Below, piece after piece: positions 27,683 to 36,227 of a DNA stretch of 55,557 nucleotides. Position 1 is the first letter of the stretch. Each line of letters opens with the position of its first letter. The notes below the pieces were generated by a model. It saw only the letters and a program-made list of their open reading frames with translations, was not told the DNA's origin and ran no database searches. The stretch comes from Blautia sp. Lineage in GTDB: Bacteria; Bacillota; Clostridia; Lachnospirales; Lachnospiraceae. Position numbers and translations under genes: made by a program. The stretch lies in the NCBI GenBank assembly GCA_029257775.1, contig JARIAQ010000025.1:1-55557 (forward strand), written 5' to 3'.

Positions 27683-28582
27683 ATGAACAGGTTTTTTGAT
27701 TTTATAGAAAGTAATTGGGGCTCTATTTCATCTTTTGATAAAATACAGTGGATGGATATTGTGGAAATACTTTTGATTGCAGTTTTTGTATACCAGTTTA
27801 TGTTGTGGATAAGAAATACTAGAGCATATTCTCTTTTGAAAGGTATTTTAATTGTAGTACTGTTCATTTTTATAGCATATTTTCTTCAAATGAACACCAT
27901 TTTATGGTTGGTTTATAATGCAGGAGGATACGCAATTACCGCTGTTCTGATTATCTTTCAGCCTGAACTTAGAAAAGCACTGGAAGAGTTAGGACATAAG
28001 AAAATTGTAAGTAGTATTATTCCTTTTGATAGTAATAAAAATGAAAACGAGGGAAGATACAGTGATAGAACCATCAATGAGATTGTGCGTGCTACTTTTG
28101 AAATGGCGGATGTAAAAACAGGGGCATTAATTGTAATAGAAGAGGAAACGGTTCTTAATGAGTTTATAAGAACGGGAATTGGTGTGGATTCTTTAATCAG
28201 CAGCCAGTTACTAATTAATATTTTTGAACATAATACACCTCTTCATGATGGGGCAGTGATTATAAGGGGAAATAGAATTGTTGCTGCTACCTGTTATCTG
28301 CCTCTTTCAGATAACTTGAATCTGAATAAAAATCTTGGTACAAGACATCGTGCAGGAGTAGGAATTAGTGAAGTAAGTGATTCTTTGACGATTATTGTTT
28401 CAGAAGAAACAGGCAGAGTATCTGTTGCAAGAAACGGGAAACTTCAAGTCGGCTTGACAAAAGAAGAATTGAAGGATGTTTTAATAGAAGAACAAAATAA
28501 GAATAGTCAAGAAAAACAGAAACACAGACCAAAATTAAGATTGTGGAAGGGATTGGTGAAGAATGAAGAAAAACATGATTAA
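27683..28582 (+). CDS. cdaA: Diadenylate cyclase CdaA
   Basis: CdaA makes the essential second messenger cyclic di-AMP from two ATP, which controls potassium and osmolyte balance and wall integrity. The 299-residue protein has three membrane helices (about 25-44, 50-68, 73-92) and the DAC catalytic domain (about 95-265), with DGA at 189-191 and RHR at 221-223. A basic C-terminal tail follows. GGGGAGGTG precedes the ATG. cdaR overlaps its end by 20 bases. The usual third gene, glmM, is absent here. Confidence 0.96.
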   Translation: MNRFFDFIESNWGSISSFDKIQWMDIVEILLIAVFVYQFMLWIRNTRAYSLLKGILIVVLFIFIAYFLQMNTILWLVYNAGGYAITAVLIIFQPELRKALEELGHKKIVSSIIPFDSNKNENEGRYSDRTINEIVRATFEMADVKTGALIVIEEETVLNEFIRTGIGVDSLISSQLLINIFEHNTPLHDGAVIIRGNRIVAATCYLPLSDNLNLNKNLGTRHRAGVGISEVSDSLTIIVSEETGRVSVARNGKLQVGLTKEELKDVLIEEQNKNSQEKQKHRPKLRLWKGLVKNEEKHD

Positions 28583-29849
28583 CAAATTTACCTTGAAGAT
28601 TCTTTCACTGATTATTGCAGTTTTGATTTGGTTATTAGTTAGAAATGTGGATGATCCTATTATTGTAAAATCTTTTTATGAGATACCAGTGACTATTGAA
28701 AATGCATCTTATCTTGCAGAAAATTTAGAAATTCCATTATTAGTGGATGGAAAAGACACAGTAAAAGTGAGAATTAAGGGACCACGTTCGGTTGTAAGTA
28801 AACTGAAAAAGAAAGATATTACAGCAGTTGCTGATATGACACAGATTATTTCTAAAGATACAACGCCAATTATGGTGCCGGTAGAAATTAATTGTACAGG
28901 AATAACAGATTCAGATATTACAGTAAGACCGAGAAATATACAAGTGGATATTCAAAAACAAAAAAGTGTGGAAAAGACTATTGCAGTTAGTACTGGAGAT
29001 ACACAACCAGATAAAGATTATGAAATTGGAAATTTAAAGGCAAATCCGGAAAAGGTAACGATTTCAGGACCGGAAACAATTATTGATAAAATTGATAAAG
29101 TGGTAGCTTTAGTTGATGTGACAGGCAGAAAAGAAAGTAATGTGGAGATTAATTCTCAGCTGAAAATCTACGATAAAAATTTGGATGAATTATCGCCGAA
29201 GAAGTTGGAGTATTTAAATTTAAAAGAAATAAGTGATAATACAATTAAAATACAAGCACAGTTTTGGAAAGTAAAGCAAAATGTGATGATAAAGGCTGAA
29301 TATTCAGGGGAACCAATTCGTGGTTATGAAGTGGATAGCATTAATTTGGTGCCTAATACGATTAGTGTAGCAGGAACAGATAAAGCCTTGGAAAAATTAG
29401 AAAAGGAAGGAAATACTCTGGAAATTCCGAGAGAATATATTAATGTTACAGATAAGAAAGAAGACTTTGAGGAAAATATTGATTTAAATGAATTACTTCC
29501 AGAGGATTTAAAACTTGTGAGAGACTTGAATAGTTCTGTTATTGCTACAGTAAAGATTCTTCCATATAATAGCCGGGACTATGATGTTTCTGTTACTCAG
29601 ATAGAGGCAAATAATAAAGCGGAAAATTTAGATTTGGTATTTCAGGATGAACAGATTACAGTCCGTGCAAAAGCAAAGGAACAAGATCTGGACAGTCTTA
29701 ATATAGCAGACATACAAGCTCAAATTGATTTGAGTGGGTATGGAGAAGGGGAATATGAAATACCAGTGTCAGTAACTTTGCCGACTGGATATGAGCTTGT
29801 ATCGGATATTAAAGTGAAGGTAAAGTTAGTTCCGGGGGCTGAAAAGTAA
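28563..29849 (+). CDS. cdaR: CdaA regulator CdaR (YbbR-domain protein)
   Basis: CdaR is a membrane-anchored extracellular protein that binds CdaA and tunes c-di-AMP synthesis. The 428-residue protein has one N-terminal helix (about 8-25, with FTLKILSLIIAVLIWLLV and the conserved Trp-Leu). Four YbbR repeats follow, of about 85 residues each, seen as repeating VxVxGP or ISG-type strands (VRIKGPRSVV, VTISGPETII, ISVAGTDKAL, ITVRAKAKEQ). It overlaps cdaA by 20 bases, so the two are translationally coupled. Confidence 0.93.
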   Translation: MKKNMINKFTLKILSLIIAVLIWLLVRNVDDPIIVKSFYEIPVTIENASYLAENLEIPLLVDGKDTVKVRIKGPRSVVSKLKKKDITAVADMTQIISKDTTPIMVPVEINCTGITDSDITVRPRNIQVDIQKQKSVEKTIAVSTGDTQPDKDYEIGNLKANPEKVTISGPETIIDKIDKVVALVDVTGRKESNVEINSQLKIYDKNLDELSPKKLEYLNLKEISDNTIKIQAQFWKVKQNVMIKAEYSGEPIRGYEVDSINLVPNTISVAGTDKALEKLEKEGNTLEIPREYINVTDKKEDFEENIDLNELLPEDLKLVRDLNSSVIATVKILPYNSRDYDVSVTQIEANNKAENLDLVFQDEQITVRAKAKEQDLDSLNIADIQAQIDLSGYGEGEYEIPVSVTLPTGYELVSDIKVKVKLVPGAEK

Positions 29850-29877
29850 AGAAGTAAGTAGGAAGTGGAATTGTTTT

Positions 29878-30141
29878 ATGGTTACTAAAAAAGTGGTGAT
29901 AAAAAACCCCACAGGTCTTCATTTAAGGCCGGCGGGAATTCTTTGTAAAGAAGCAATGCAGTTTAAATCATTAATTACATTTAATTTTCGTGGGGGAACA
30001 GCAAATGCAAAAAGTGTTTTAAGTGTTTTAGGCGCTTGTATTAAGTCAGGAACGGAAATTGAATTGGTGTGTGAAGGAGAAGATGAAGAAATTGCATTGC
30101 AGACTCTTGTGCATGCAATAGAAAGCGGTTTAGGAGAATAA
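29878..30141 (+). CDS. HPr-family phosphocarrier protein
   Basis: HPr passes phosphate from PEP and enzyme I to sugar-specific PTS components. HPr phosphorylated on Ser46 is also the co-repressor in carbon catabolite control. The 87-residue protein has the active His15 in PTGLHLRPAG and Ser46 in NAKSVLSV, so both sites are present and this is not a Crh. Enzyme I is not adjacent. It lies 28 bases after cdaR and ends at a terminator, so it may be co-transcribed with the c-di-AMP genes. Whether it is the main HPr of the cell cannot be told. Confidence 0.88.
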   Translation: MVTKKVVIKNPTGLHLRPAGILCKEAMQFKSLITFNFRGGTANAKSVLSVLGACIKSGTEIELVCEGEDEEIALQTLVHAIESGLGE

Positions 30142-30146
30142 CAGGC

Positions 30147-30186
30147 GGGGCTGTCGCATGAAGAAGCTATGCGATGGCTCCTTTTG
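30147..30186 (+). terminator. Terminator after the HPr gene
   Basis: GGGGCTGTCGCAT pairs with ATGCGATGGCTCC (two G-U pairs) around 9 bases and is followed by TTTT. Confidence 0.75.
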
Positions 30187-30206
30187 TATAGAAAAGGAAT
30201 GGAAGA

Positions 30207-30911
30207 ATGATACATGATAAAATGACAAAAGGGATCAAAGATGGAATTCCCATAGCAATAGGATATTTTTCAGTGAGTTTTACGTTTGGTATGCTGGCGG
30301 TGAAAAGTGGTATTTCAATATTTCAATCAGTATTAATTTCCTTGCTTAATCTTACATCAGCAGGACAATTTGCAGGAATTAATATGATTTTTTCTCAAGC
30401 ATCTGTTGTTGAAATGATTTTGACACAGTTTGTTATTAATATACGTTATAGTTTGATGTCACTTTCTTTGTCGCAGAAGTTAGATGCTAGTGTTAGGGGA
30501 AGAGAACGACTGATTATCTCTTATGGGGTAACAGATGAAATTTTTGCAGTAGCAAGTTGTAAGCCGGGAACAGTAGGCACACACTATATGTATGGATTGA
30601 TTTTTCTGCCTGTTTTAGGGTGGGTAGGAGGAACTTTAGCAGGAGCAGTAGCAGGATCCCTTCTTCCATCAGAAATAATCAGTGCATTAGGAATTGCTTT
30701 ATACGGGATGTTCATTGCCATTGTGGTTCCGGTAGCCGCTGAAAATAAGGCAGTAAAAGTGGTTGTTCTTACTGCTCTTTGTCTAAGTACATTATTTTAT
30801 TATTTGCCCATAGGAGAGAAATTATCTTCGGGATTTTCTATGATTATTTGTACTATAATTGCAGCCGGATTGGGTGCAGTTTTATTTCCTATAAGGGAGG
30901 AACAAGAATGA
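30207..30911 (+). CDS. azlC: AzlC-family branched-chain amino-acid exporter, large subunit
   Basis: AzlC and AzlD together export branched-chain amino acids and analogues. The 234-residue protein has the AzlC start (GIKDGIPIAIGYFSVSFTFGMLA) and about six membrane helices, with FAGINMIF and the NIRYSLMSLSLSQKL motif. GGAATGGA precedes the ATG. Its stop overlaps the azlD start (ATGA). No Lrp/AzlB-type regulator is adjacent. Confidence 0.92.
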   Translation: MIHDKMTKGIKDGIPIAIGYFSVSFTFGMLAVKSGISIFQSVLISLLNLTSAGQFAGINMIFSQASVVEMILTQFVINIRYSLMSLSLSQKLDASVRGRERLIISYGVTDEIFAVASCKPGTVGTHYMYGLIFLPVLGWVGGTLAGAVAGSLLPSEIISALGIALYGMFIAIVVPVAAENKAVKVVVLTALCLSTLFYYLPIGEKLSSGFSMIICTIIAAGLGAVLFPIREEQE

Positions 30912-31213
30912 TATATACTTATATTTTTGTAATGGCGGGAGTTACCTATCTTATTAGAATGTTGCCTCTGACTTTTGTAAAAAAGAAAATCACTAACGTA
31001 CGCATCCGTTCATTTTTATATTATATTCCTTATGCATGTTTAGCGGCAATGACATTTCCGGCAATTCTTTATGCTACCAGTTCATCTATAGCTGCTTTCT
31101 GTGGTTTTGTAGTAGCAGTATTTATGGGATTGAAAAGGAAGAGTCTAATTATAGTGGCATTATCTGCATGCACAGTTGTTTTTATTGTAGAGAGAATTTT
31201 AGAAATTTTGTAA
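30908..31213 (+). CDS. azlD: AzlD-family branched-chain amino-acid exporter, small subunit
   Basis: The 101-residue protein has three to four membrane helices and the AzlD pattern TYLIRMLPLTFVKKK...FLYYIPYACLAAMTFP. The start at 30908 has GGGAGG 8 bases upstream and overlaps the azlC stop by 4 bases. A longer upstream reading frame inside azlC is not used. Confidence 0.9.
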   Translation: MIYTYIFVMAGVTYLIRMLPLTFVKKKITNVRIRSFLYYIPYACLAAMTFPAILYATSSSIAAFCGFVVAVFMGLKRKSLIIVALSACTVVFIVERILEIL

Positions 31214-31217
31214 AAGT

Positions 31218-31250
31218 TATGGCAGGAAGACTTCTATTCTTCCTGCCATA
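31218..31250. terminator. Bidirectional terminator between azlD and the DD-carboxypeptidase gene
   Basis: TATGGCAGGAAGA pairs perfectly with TCTTCCTGCCATA around 7 bases, between two convergent genes. Confidence 0.8.
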
Positions 31251-31253
31251 TAA

Positions 31254-32480
31254 TTATTTCTTTTTTCGGTTAGTTTTTTGTGTGTGATATTTAACAATCA
31301 ATATGATTATAATAAATGCAAATAGAATTGTTAAAATTAAAATGGATGGCAAAATAAAAGGTGATGGAAATACCAGTTTAAATGTACCTGTTTGTAAGAG
31401 TGACATATCTGAGGTAATTTTGGTCTTTATGGAAAGGGGAAGCTGTACAGAAGTTTTGTATAATTCTGTACCATTATAAGACCAAGTTCGAGTACGTAGA
31501 TCGTTTTGATCACTGTCTGACACAGAAAGGGCATCTGTAGTTAAATCCTTTGGTAAGACCACACTTCCTACTGGTATATCTGGATCCATCCAATACAGTG
31601 GTTGAATATGAAAATTGTCAAATCCATAGTCAAAAAGTGCCCGTGTGTCTGTAAAACGCTCTTCGTTTTCAGAGCGAAGAACTACACAAATTAAAGTCAT
31701 ATCTTCTTTGGAGGCTGCAGTTACCAATGTATTTCTGGCTGCTTCCGTATGACCTGTCTTGCCTGCGATGGCACCTTCATAATGATATTTTCCATCTGCC
31801 ACAAGTGCATTATGATTTTCCATATTCCTAGCAATAGTAGTTTTATTGGTAGGTGGAATCGTATACTTAGCAGCTCCTGCAATTTTACAGAAATTTTCAT
31901 TTTTAATGGCTTCCCGAAGAATTAGAGCAAGATCATAGGCTGTTGTATAGTGATTGGGATCCGGTAGTCCATTCGCATTAACAAAATGAGTATTTGTACA
32001 TCCAATTTCTGTTGCTTTAGCGTTCATCATGGCGGTAAAGTTTTCCACAGACCCAGCAACTTCAATAGCCATTTGTGTGCATACTTCATTGGCAGAAGCT
32101 AACATAATAGCGTAAAGACACTGTTCTACAGTAAGAATTTCTCCTACCTGTGCATGAATGGTAGAATTGCCAGGTGCTAAATCTGGAAGAATTACGTCTG
32201 TGAAAGTAATATTCTTGTTTAAATCAGGCATATTTTCTAGTATAATAAGAGTCGTCATTACCTTTGTGGTACTAGCGGGATAACGAATTTCATTCATAGA
32301 TTTATCAAAAAGCACCTGTCCAGAAGAAGACTCCATAAGAACACCAGATGCGCTGGAAATTTCAGGAGCAGAGGGCCAGTTAGATGGTAAATCTTGAGCA
32401 CTTATGGATAAAGGTGACAAGAAACACAATAGCAATGAAAAGATGGATAATAATATAGGTATGTATTTTTTATGACGCAA
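31254..32480 (-). CDS. D-alanyl-D-alanine carboxypeptidase (class C low-molecular-weight PBP)
   Basis: This enzyme trims the terminal D-Ala from wall stem peptides and so limits cross-linking. The 408-residue protein has a signal peptide (1-28, ending ISA), Ser70-x-x-Lys73 (STTK), SAN at 129-131 and KTG at 241-243. A PBP5-like C-terminal domain follows, then, unusually, a full C-terminal membrane helix (about 370-398) with a basic tail in place of an amphipathic anchor. The start is TTG at 32480, 8 bases after GGAGG. The longest frame would begin 38 codons upstream but has no ribosome site and would spoil the signal peptide. Homologues include DacF and DacB of Bacillus. Confidence 0.93.
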   Translation of the reverse strand: MRHKKYIPILLSIFSLLLCFLSPLSISAQDLPSNWPSAPEISSASGVLMESSSGQVLFDKSMNEIRYPASTTKVMTTLIILENMPDLNKNITFTDVILPDLAPGNSTIHAQVGEILTVEQCLYAIMLASANEVCTQMAIEVAGSVENFTAMMNAKATEIGCTNTHFVNANGLPDPNHYTTAYDLALILREAIKNENFCKIAGAAKYTIPPTNKTTIARNMENHNALVADGKYHYEGAIAGKTGHTEAARNTLVTAASKEDMTLICVVLRSENEERFTDTRALFDYGFDNFHIQPLYWMDPDIPVGSVVLPKDLTTDALSVSDSDQNDLRTRTWSYNGTELYKTSVQLPLSIKTKITSDMSLLQTGTFKLVFPSPFILPSILILTILFAFIIIILIVKYHTQKTNRKKK

Positions 32481-32666
32481 GTGACATCCCTCCTTCGTTT
32501 TAATCATATACAGTATAGCATATATAAAGTATTCTTGAAATAAGAAATGAAATGGAAAAAGGATTTTTTCACTTTTTATTCTATTTTTTATCACAATTTG
32601 AACACAATTAATTGATAGACTAAAACACGTAAAAGGGAAATGAAATTCATGAAAGGAAGTAAAGTT

Positions 32667-34208
32667 ATGAGTGATGAATATAATAAATCAAATGAAGAAT
32701 TAGAAAATGAAATTAAAAATGAAAATGATTCTATGAAGGAAGCACCAGGAGAAACTCCTACACCAGAAAATCCATGTTATGCCCATTCTTATAAAAAAGA
32801 AGAAAGTAAACAAGAGGAAAAAAAGGAGTATGAACCATATCAATTTTCCGTGCCTAATAAGATGCAAGAGCCAATGAAACATAAACAATCTTCTGGCTTA
32901 GCTAAAAAGTTAGGAATGGCTGCAGCAGTGGCAGCAGTATTTGGGTTAGTATCAGGTGGTGTATTTTTAGGTGTAAATTATGTAGGTAACGAAGTTTTAC
33001 CAAAAGAAAAAGTACAAATTGAGAATACACAAGTCACCAGCGGACAAAGTGTAAAAGGTGCAGATACAATTAATAATACAGATGCTATGAATAATTCAGT
33101 AGCAGATGTTGCCAAAAATGTAATGCCTTCCATTGTATCTATTACAGGAATGAGCATACAGGAGATTCCGAATTATTTTGGCTTTGGAGTACAGTCACAA
33201 ACGGTACCAAGTAGTGGCTCAGGAATAATTGTAGGACAAAATGAGGAAGAACTTTTGATTGCTACAAATAATCATGTAGTACAGGATACAGAATCTATTA
33301 CAGTATGCTTTACGAATAAAGATGGTACAGCAGTAAATACAGGCGAAAATAATCTGGAAGATACAGCAGAAACTGGGAATAATAGTGCAGATTTAGGAGC
33401 AGGTACAGCAGTAGCAGCTCAGATTAAAGGTACAGATGCAGATAATGACTTAGCTGTAATCGCAGTAAAAATTGCAGATATTCCAGCAGATGTATTAAGT
33501 GAAATTAAAGTAGCTACGATTGGTAATTCTGATTCTATGATTATCGGTGAACAAGTAGTTGCTATAGGAAATGCATTAGGATATGGACAGTCTGTGACAA
33601 GTGGTTATGTTAGTGCATTAAATAAAAGAGTAAGTTCAGATAATATTGACAGTACATTTATACAGACAGATGCAGCTATTAATCCTGGAAACAGTGGTGG
33701 GGCTCTCTTAAATATGAAGGGAGAACTTATAGGAATTAACTCATCCAAAATTGCTTCCAATGAAGTAGAAGGTATGGGATTTGCTATACCGATTTCCAGA
33801 GCACAACCGATTTTAGATAATTTAATGAGTAAAAAGACAAGAAGTAAAGTAGATGATGAAAATAAGGCAGCTTATCTTGGAATTACTTGTAAAAATGTTA
33901 CAGCAGAAGCTTCTCAAATGTATAATATGCCAACAGGTGTATTTGTGGATCGTGTAGTAGAAGATGGTCCAGCGGCAATAGCAGGAATTCAAGCAGGTGA
34001 CATTATTCGTAAGATTGATGGAACAAGTGTTAGCACCAACGAAGGTTTGATTGAACAACTGCAATACTATGAGGCAGGAGAAGAAATTGACTTTGTTGTG
34101 TCAAGAGCAAATGGTGGAGAATACAAAGAAGAAGTTTTCACCGTAGAGCTAGGTGCAAAAAAAGATGCACCATCTACATCAAGAAATCCAATTTTAGGTA
34201 ATCGTTAA
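32667..34208 (+). CDS. htrA: HtrA/DegP-type membrane-anchored serine protease
   Basis: HtrA degrades or refolds misfolded exported proteins at the membrane surface. The 513-residue protein has a hydrophilic, acidic cytoplasmic N-terminus (1-75) and one membrane helix (about 80-104). A trypsin-like domain carries His203 (NNHVV), Asp261 (DNDLAV) and Ser343 (GNSGGAL), and a C-terminal PDZ domain spans about 385-490. The start at 32667 has AAAGGAAG 7 bases upstream. An ATG 9 codons earlier is too close to its GGG. A Gly/Asn/Glu/Thr-rich insert (about 222-248) sits between His and Asp. Confidence 0.94.
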   Translation: MSDEYNKSNEELENEIKNENDSMKEAPGETPTPENPCYAHSYKKEESKQEEKKEYEPYQFSVPNKMQEPMKHKQSSGLAKKLGMAAAVAAVFGLVSGGVFLGVNYVGNEVLPKEKVQIENTQVTSGQSVKGADTINNTDAMNNSVADVAKNVMPSIVSITGMSIQEIPNYFGFGVQSQTVPSSGSGIIVGQNEEELLIATNNHVVQDTESITVCFTNKDGTAVNTGENNLEDTAETGNNSADLGAGTAVAAQIKGTDADNDLAVIAVKIADIPADVLSEIKVATIGNSDSMIIGEQVVAIGNALGYGQSVTSGYVSALNKRVSSDNIDSTFIQTDAAINPGNSGGALLNMKGELIGINSSKIASNEVEGMGFAIPISRAQPILDNLMSKKTRSKVDDENKAAYLGITCKNVTAEASQMYNMPTGVFVDRVVEDGPAAIAGIQAGDIIRKIDGTSVSTNEGLIEQLQYYEAGEEIDFVVSRANGGEYKEEVFTVELGAKKDAPSTSRNPILGNR

Positions 34209-34210
34209 GA

Positions 34211-34258
34211 AGAAAACAAAGGAAGTTGTTGCCCTTGGGCACAGCTTCCTTTGTTTTA
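34211..34258 (+). terminator. Terminator of htrA
   Basis: AAAACAAAGGAAG pairs perfectly with CTTCCTTTGTTTT. An inner TGCCC/GGGCA stem closes the loop. Confidence 0.85.
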
Positions 34259-34350
34259 TAAAAAGTTTACTTGTAGCCAAAACTAATTTGTGATAAGATA
34301 CCCACAAGTGGTTTAAGCTGAGGAAAACAGAAAGAAAGCAGGAAAGAGAT

Positions 34351-35778
34351 ATGTCAGATGATAAAGAATATTTAAACAGTAATAGTCCATCTGAGGAAAC
34401 AGATGATAAAGAAAACGAGAATCAATATGAGAAAGTCTGTTTTATGTGCAGAAGACCAGAAAGTAAAGCTGGGAAAATGATTGAACTGCCAAATGATATT
34501 CATATTTGTACAGATTGTATGCAAAGAAGTTTTGATACAATGAATAATACCAATATCAATTATGATGATTTAATGCGAAATATGCCTAATATAAGCATGA
34601 TAGATTTAAGTTCTCTGCAGAATCAAATTCCTAAAAGGCAGAAAGTAAAGAAAAAGAAAGAGGAACCAAAAGAAAAAGTTGCCCCAAAGGTTTTTGATAT
34701 AAAAAGTATTCCAGCACCTCATAAAATCAAGGCAAGTTTGGATGAGTATGTGATTGGGCAGGAAAAGGCAAAAAAGGTTATGTCTGTAGCTGTTTATAAT
34801 CATTATAAGCGCGTTTTTGCAGATTTAAATGATGAAATTGAAATTGAAAAATCAAATATGCTGATGATTGGACCTACAGGAAGTGGAAAGACTTATCTTG
34901 TAAAAACATTAGCAAGACTTTTAGATGTACCTCTTGCAATTACAGATGCAACCTCCTTAACAGAAGCAGGTTATATTGGTGATGATATTGAAAGTGTGGT
35001 AAGTAAGCTTTTAGCAGCAGCAGATAATGATGTGGAAAGAGCAGAACACGGAATTATTTTTATAGATGAAATAGATAAAATTGCCAAGAAAAAGAACACA
35101 AATCAAAGAGATGTAAGTGGTGAGGCAGTACAGCAGGGAATGTTGAAGCTTTTAGAGGGAAGTGAAATAGAAGTTCCTGTGGGAGCAAATAGTAAAAATG
35201 CCATGGTTCCTTTGACAACGGTCAATACAAAAAATATTTTATTTATTTGTGGAGGAGCTTTTCCAGATTTGGAAGAGATTATCAAAGAACGTTTGAATAA
35301 AAAGGCATCCATTGGATTTCAGGCAGATTTAAAAGATAAATATGATGCAGATAATGCTATTTTGGAAAAAGTAACTGTAGATGATATTAAAAAATTTGGT
35401 ATGATACCAGAATTTTTAGGTCGTCTTCCGATTATTTTTACTTTAACGGGTCTAAATAGAGATATGTTGGTAGAAATTTTAAAAGAACCTAAAAATGCTA
35501 TTTTAAAACAATATCAAAAACTTTTGGATTTGGATGAAGTAAAATTGGAATTTGAAGATGGTGCACTGGAAGCTATTGCTGATATGGCATTAGAGAAACA
35601 TACAGGAGCCAGAGCTCTTCGCGCTATTTTGGAAGAATATATGTTAGATATTATGTATGAAATTCCTAAAGATGATAGTATTGGAGAAGTAATTATTACA
35701 AAAGAATATATTGAGCATACAGGTGGGCCTAAGATTCTGTTAAGAGGACAGGAAATGCCTATGCTGGAAGCAAAATAA
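34351..35778 (+). CDS. clpX: ClpX-type AAA+ protein unfoldase
   Basis: ClpX unfolds tagged proteins and feeds them to the ClpP protease. The 475-residue protein has an N-terminal zinc-binding domain (Cys30, Cys33, Cys53, Cys56) and a Lys/Glu-rich linker (about 90-115). The AAA+ core has Walker A GPTGSGKT (about 174-181), pore loop GYIG, Walker B IIFIDEID, and IGF at about 321-323, the loop that docks on ClpP. It is about 50 residues longer than usual, mainly before the core. clpP, tig and lon are not adjacent, so this could be a second ClpX copy. AGGAAAGAG precedes the ATG. Confidence 0.88.
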   Translation: MSDDKEYLNSNSPSEETDDKENENQYEKVCFMCRRPESKAGKMIELPNDIHICTDCMQRSFDTMNNTNINYDDLMRNMPNISMIDLSSLQNQIPKRQKVKKKKEEPKEKVAPKVFDIKSIPAPHKIKASLDEYVIGQEKAKKVMSVAVYNHYKRVFADLNDEIEIEKSNMLMIGPTGSGKTYLVKTLARLLDVPLAITDATSLTEAGYIGDDIESVVSKLLAAADNDVERAEHGIIFIDEIDKIAKKKNTNQRDVSGEAVQQGMLKLLEGSEIEVPVGANSKNAMVPLTTVNTKNILFICGGAFPDLEEIIKERLNKKASIGFQADLKDKYDADNAILEKVTVDDIKKFGMIPEFLGRLPIIFTLTGLNRDMLVEILKEPKNAILKQYQKLLDLDEVKLEFEDGALEAIADMALEKHTGARALRAILEEYMLDIMYEIPKDDSIGEVIITKEYIEHTGGPKILLRGQEMPMLEAK

Positions 35779-35779
35779 A

Positions 35780-35884
35780 AAAAGCATATGATTAAGCAAA
35801 TATTAGGAATAATTATATATTTTTATATCGCATTTGCGTTTGAAGAGTATAAATATTCCTAATGCTGCTTAAAGATATGCTTTT
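35780..35884 (+). repeat. Long imperfect hairpin downstream of clpX
   Basis: Three paired blocks nest in order: AAAGCATAT (35781-35789) with ATATGCTTT (35875-35883), TTAAGC (35792-35797) with GCTTAA (35867-35872), and ATTAGGAATA (35802-35811) with TATTCCTAAT (35854-35863). The apical loop is about 42 bases. A T-rich run follows the last arm, so it can end clpX transcription, but it is much longer than a normal terminator. Confidence 0.7.
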
Positions 35885-35917
35885 GTTTTTATTTACAATT
35901 TTTTAATAAAAAAAAGA

Positions 35918-36001
35918 TGCAGGAGATGGGACTTGAACCCACACGATATTGCTACCACAGGCACCTGAAGCCTGCGCGTCTGCCAATTCCGCCACTCCTG
36001 C
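35918..36001 (-). tRNA. tRNA-Leu (anticodon CAG)
   Basis: On the minus strand the acceptor GCAGGAG pairs with CTCCTGC, and the discriminator is A. The anticodon stem CAGGC/GCCTG closes the loop TTCAGGT, giving anticodon CAG. There is a long variable arm, as in class II tRNAs, and the T arm reads TGGGTTCAAGTCCCA. CCA is not encoded. The 3' end runs directly into a T run (TCTTTTTTTT), which serves as terminator. Confidence 0.97.
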
Positions 36002-36041
36002 ATTTCTTATAAAGTTTTATGCTGTCTTAAGCACAAGTTAT

Positions 36042-36070
36042 ATGATACAGGATGTTATTAAAATTGTCAA
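36042..36070 (-). promoter_or_regulatory. tRNA-Leu promoter
   Basis: On the minus strand TTGACA and TATCAT are 17 bases apart, ending about 40 bases before the tRNA 5' end. Confidence 0.75.
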
Positions 36071-36132
36071 CAGTAAAATTTAAAAAAAATGGAAGGTTTT
36101 TTTAGTTTTACGCAAGAGAATGAAAAAAAAGG

Positions 36133-36161
36133 TTGAAAATTACTATATGTTGTGATAAACT
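36133..36161 (+). promoter_or_regulatory. carAB promoter
   Basis: TTGAAA and TAAACT are 17 bases apart. A small hairpin (GGCTTT/AAAGCC, about 36184-36200) follows in the leader without a T run. I see no PyrR anti-antiterminator pattern. Confidence 0.5.
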
Positions 36162-36227
36162 TTTAGCAATTTGGGAAAAAATAGGGCTTTATAAAAAAGC
36201 CGTTCAGAAAGGAAGACAGGTGAAAGC

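Noticed and set aside
36162-36227. PyrR-type attenuator in the carA leader
   Set aside because: Only a 6-base-pair hairpin without a T run is present, and no anti-antiterminator motif is visible.
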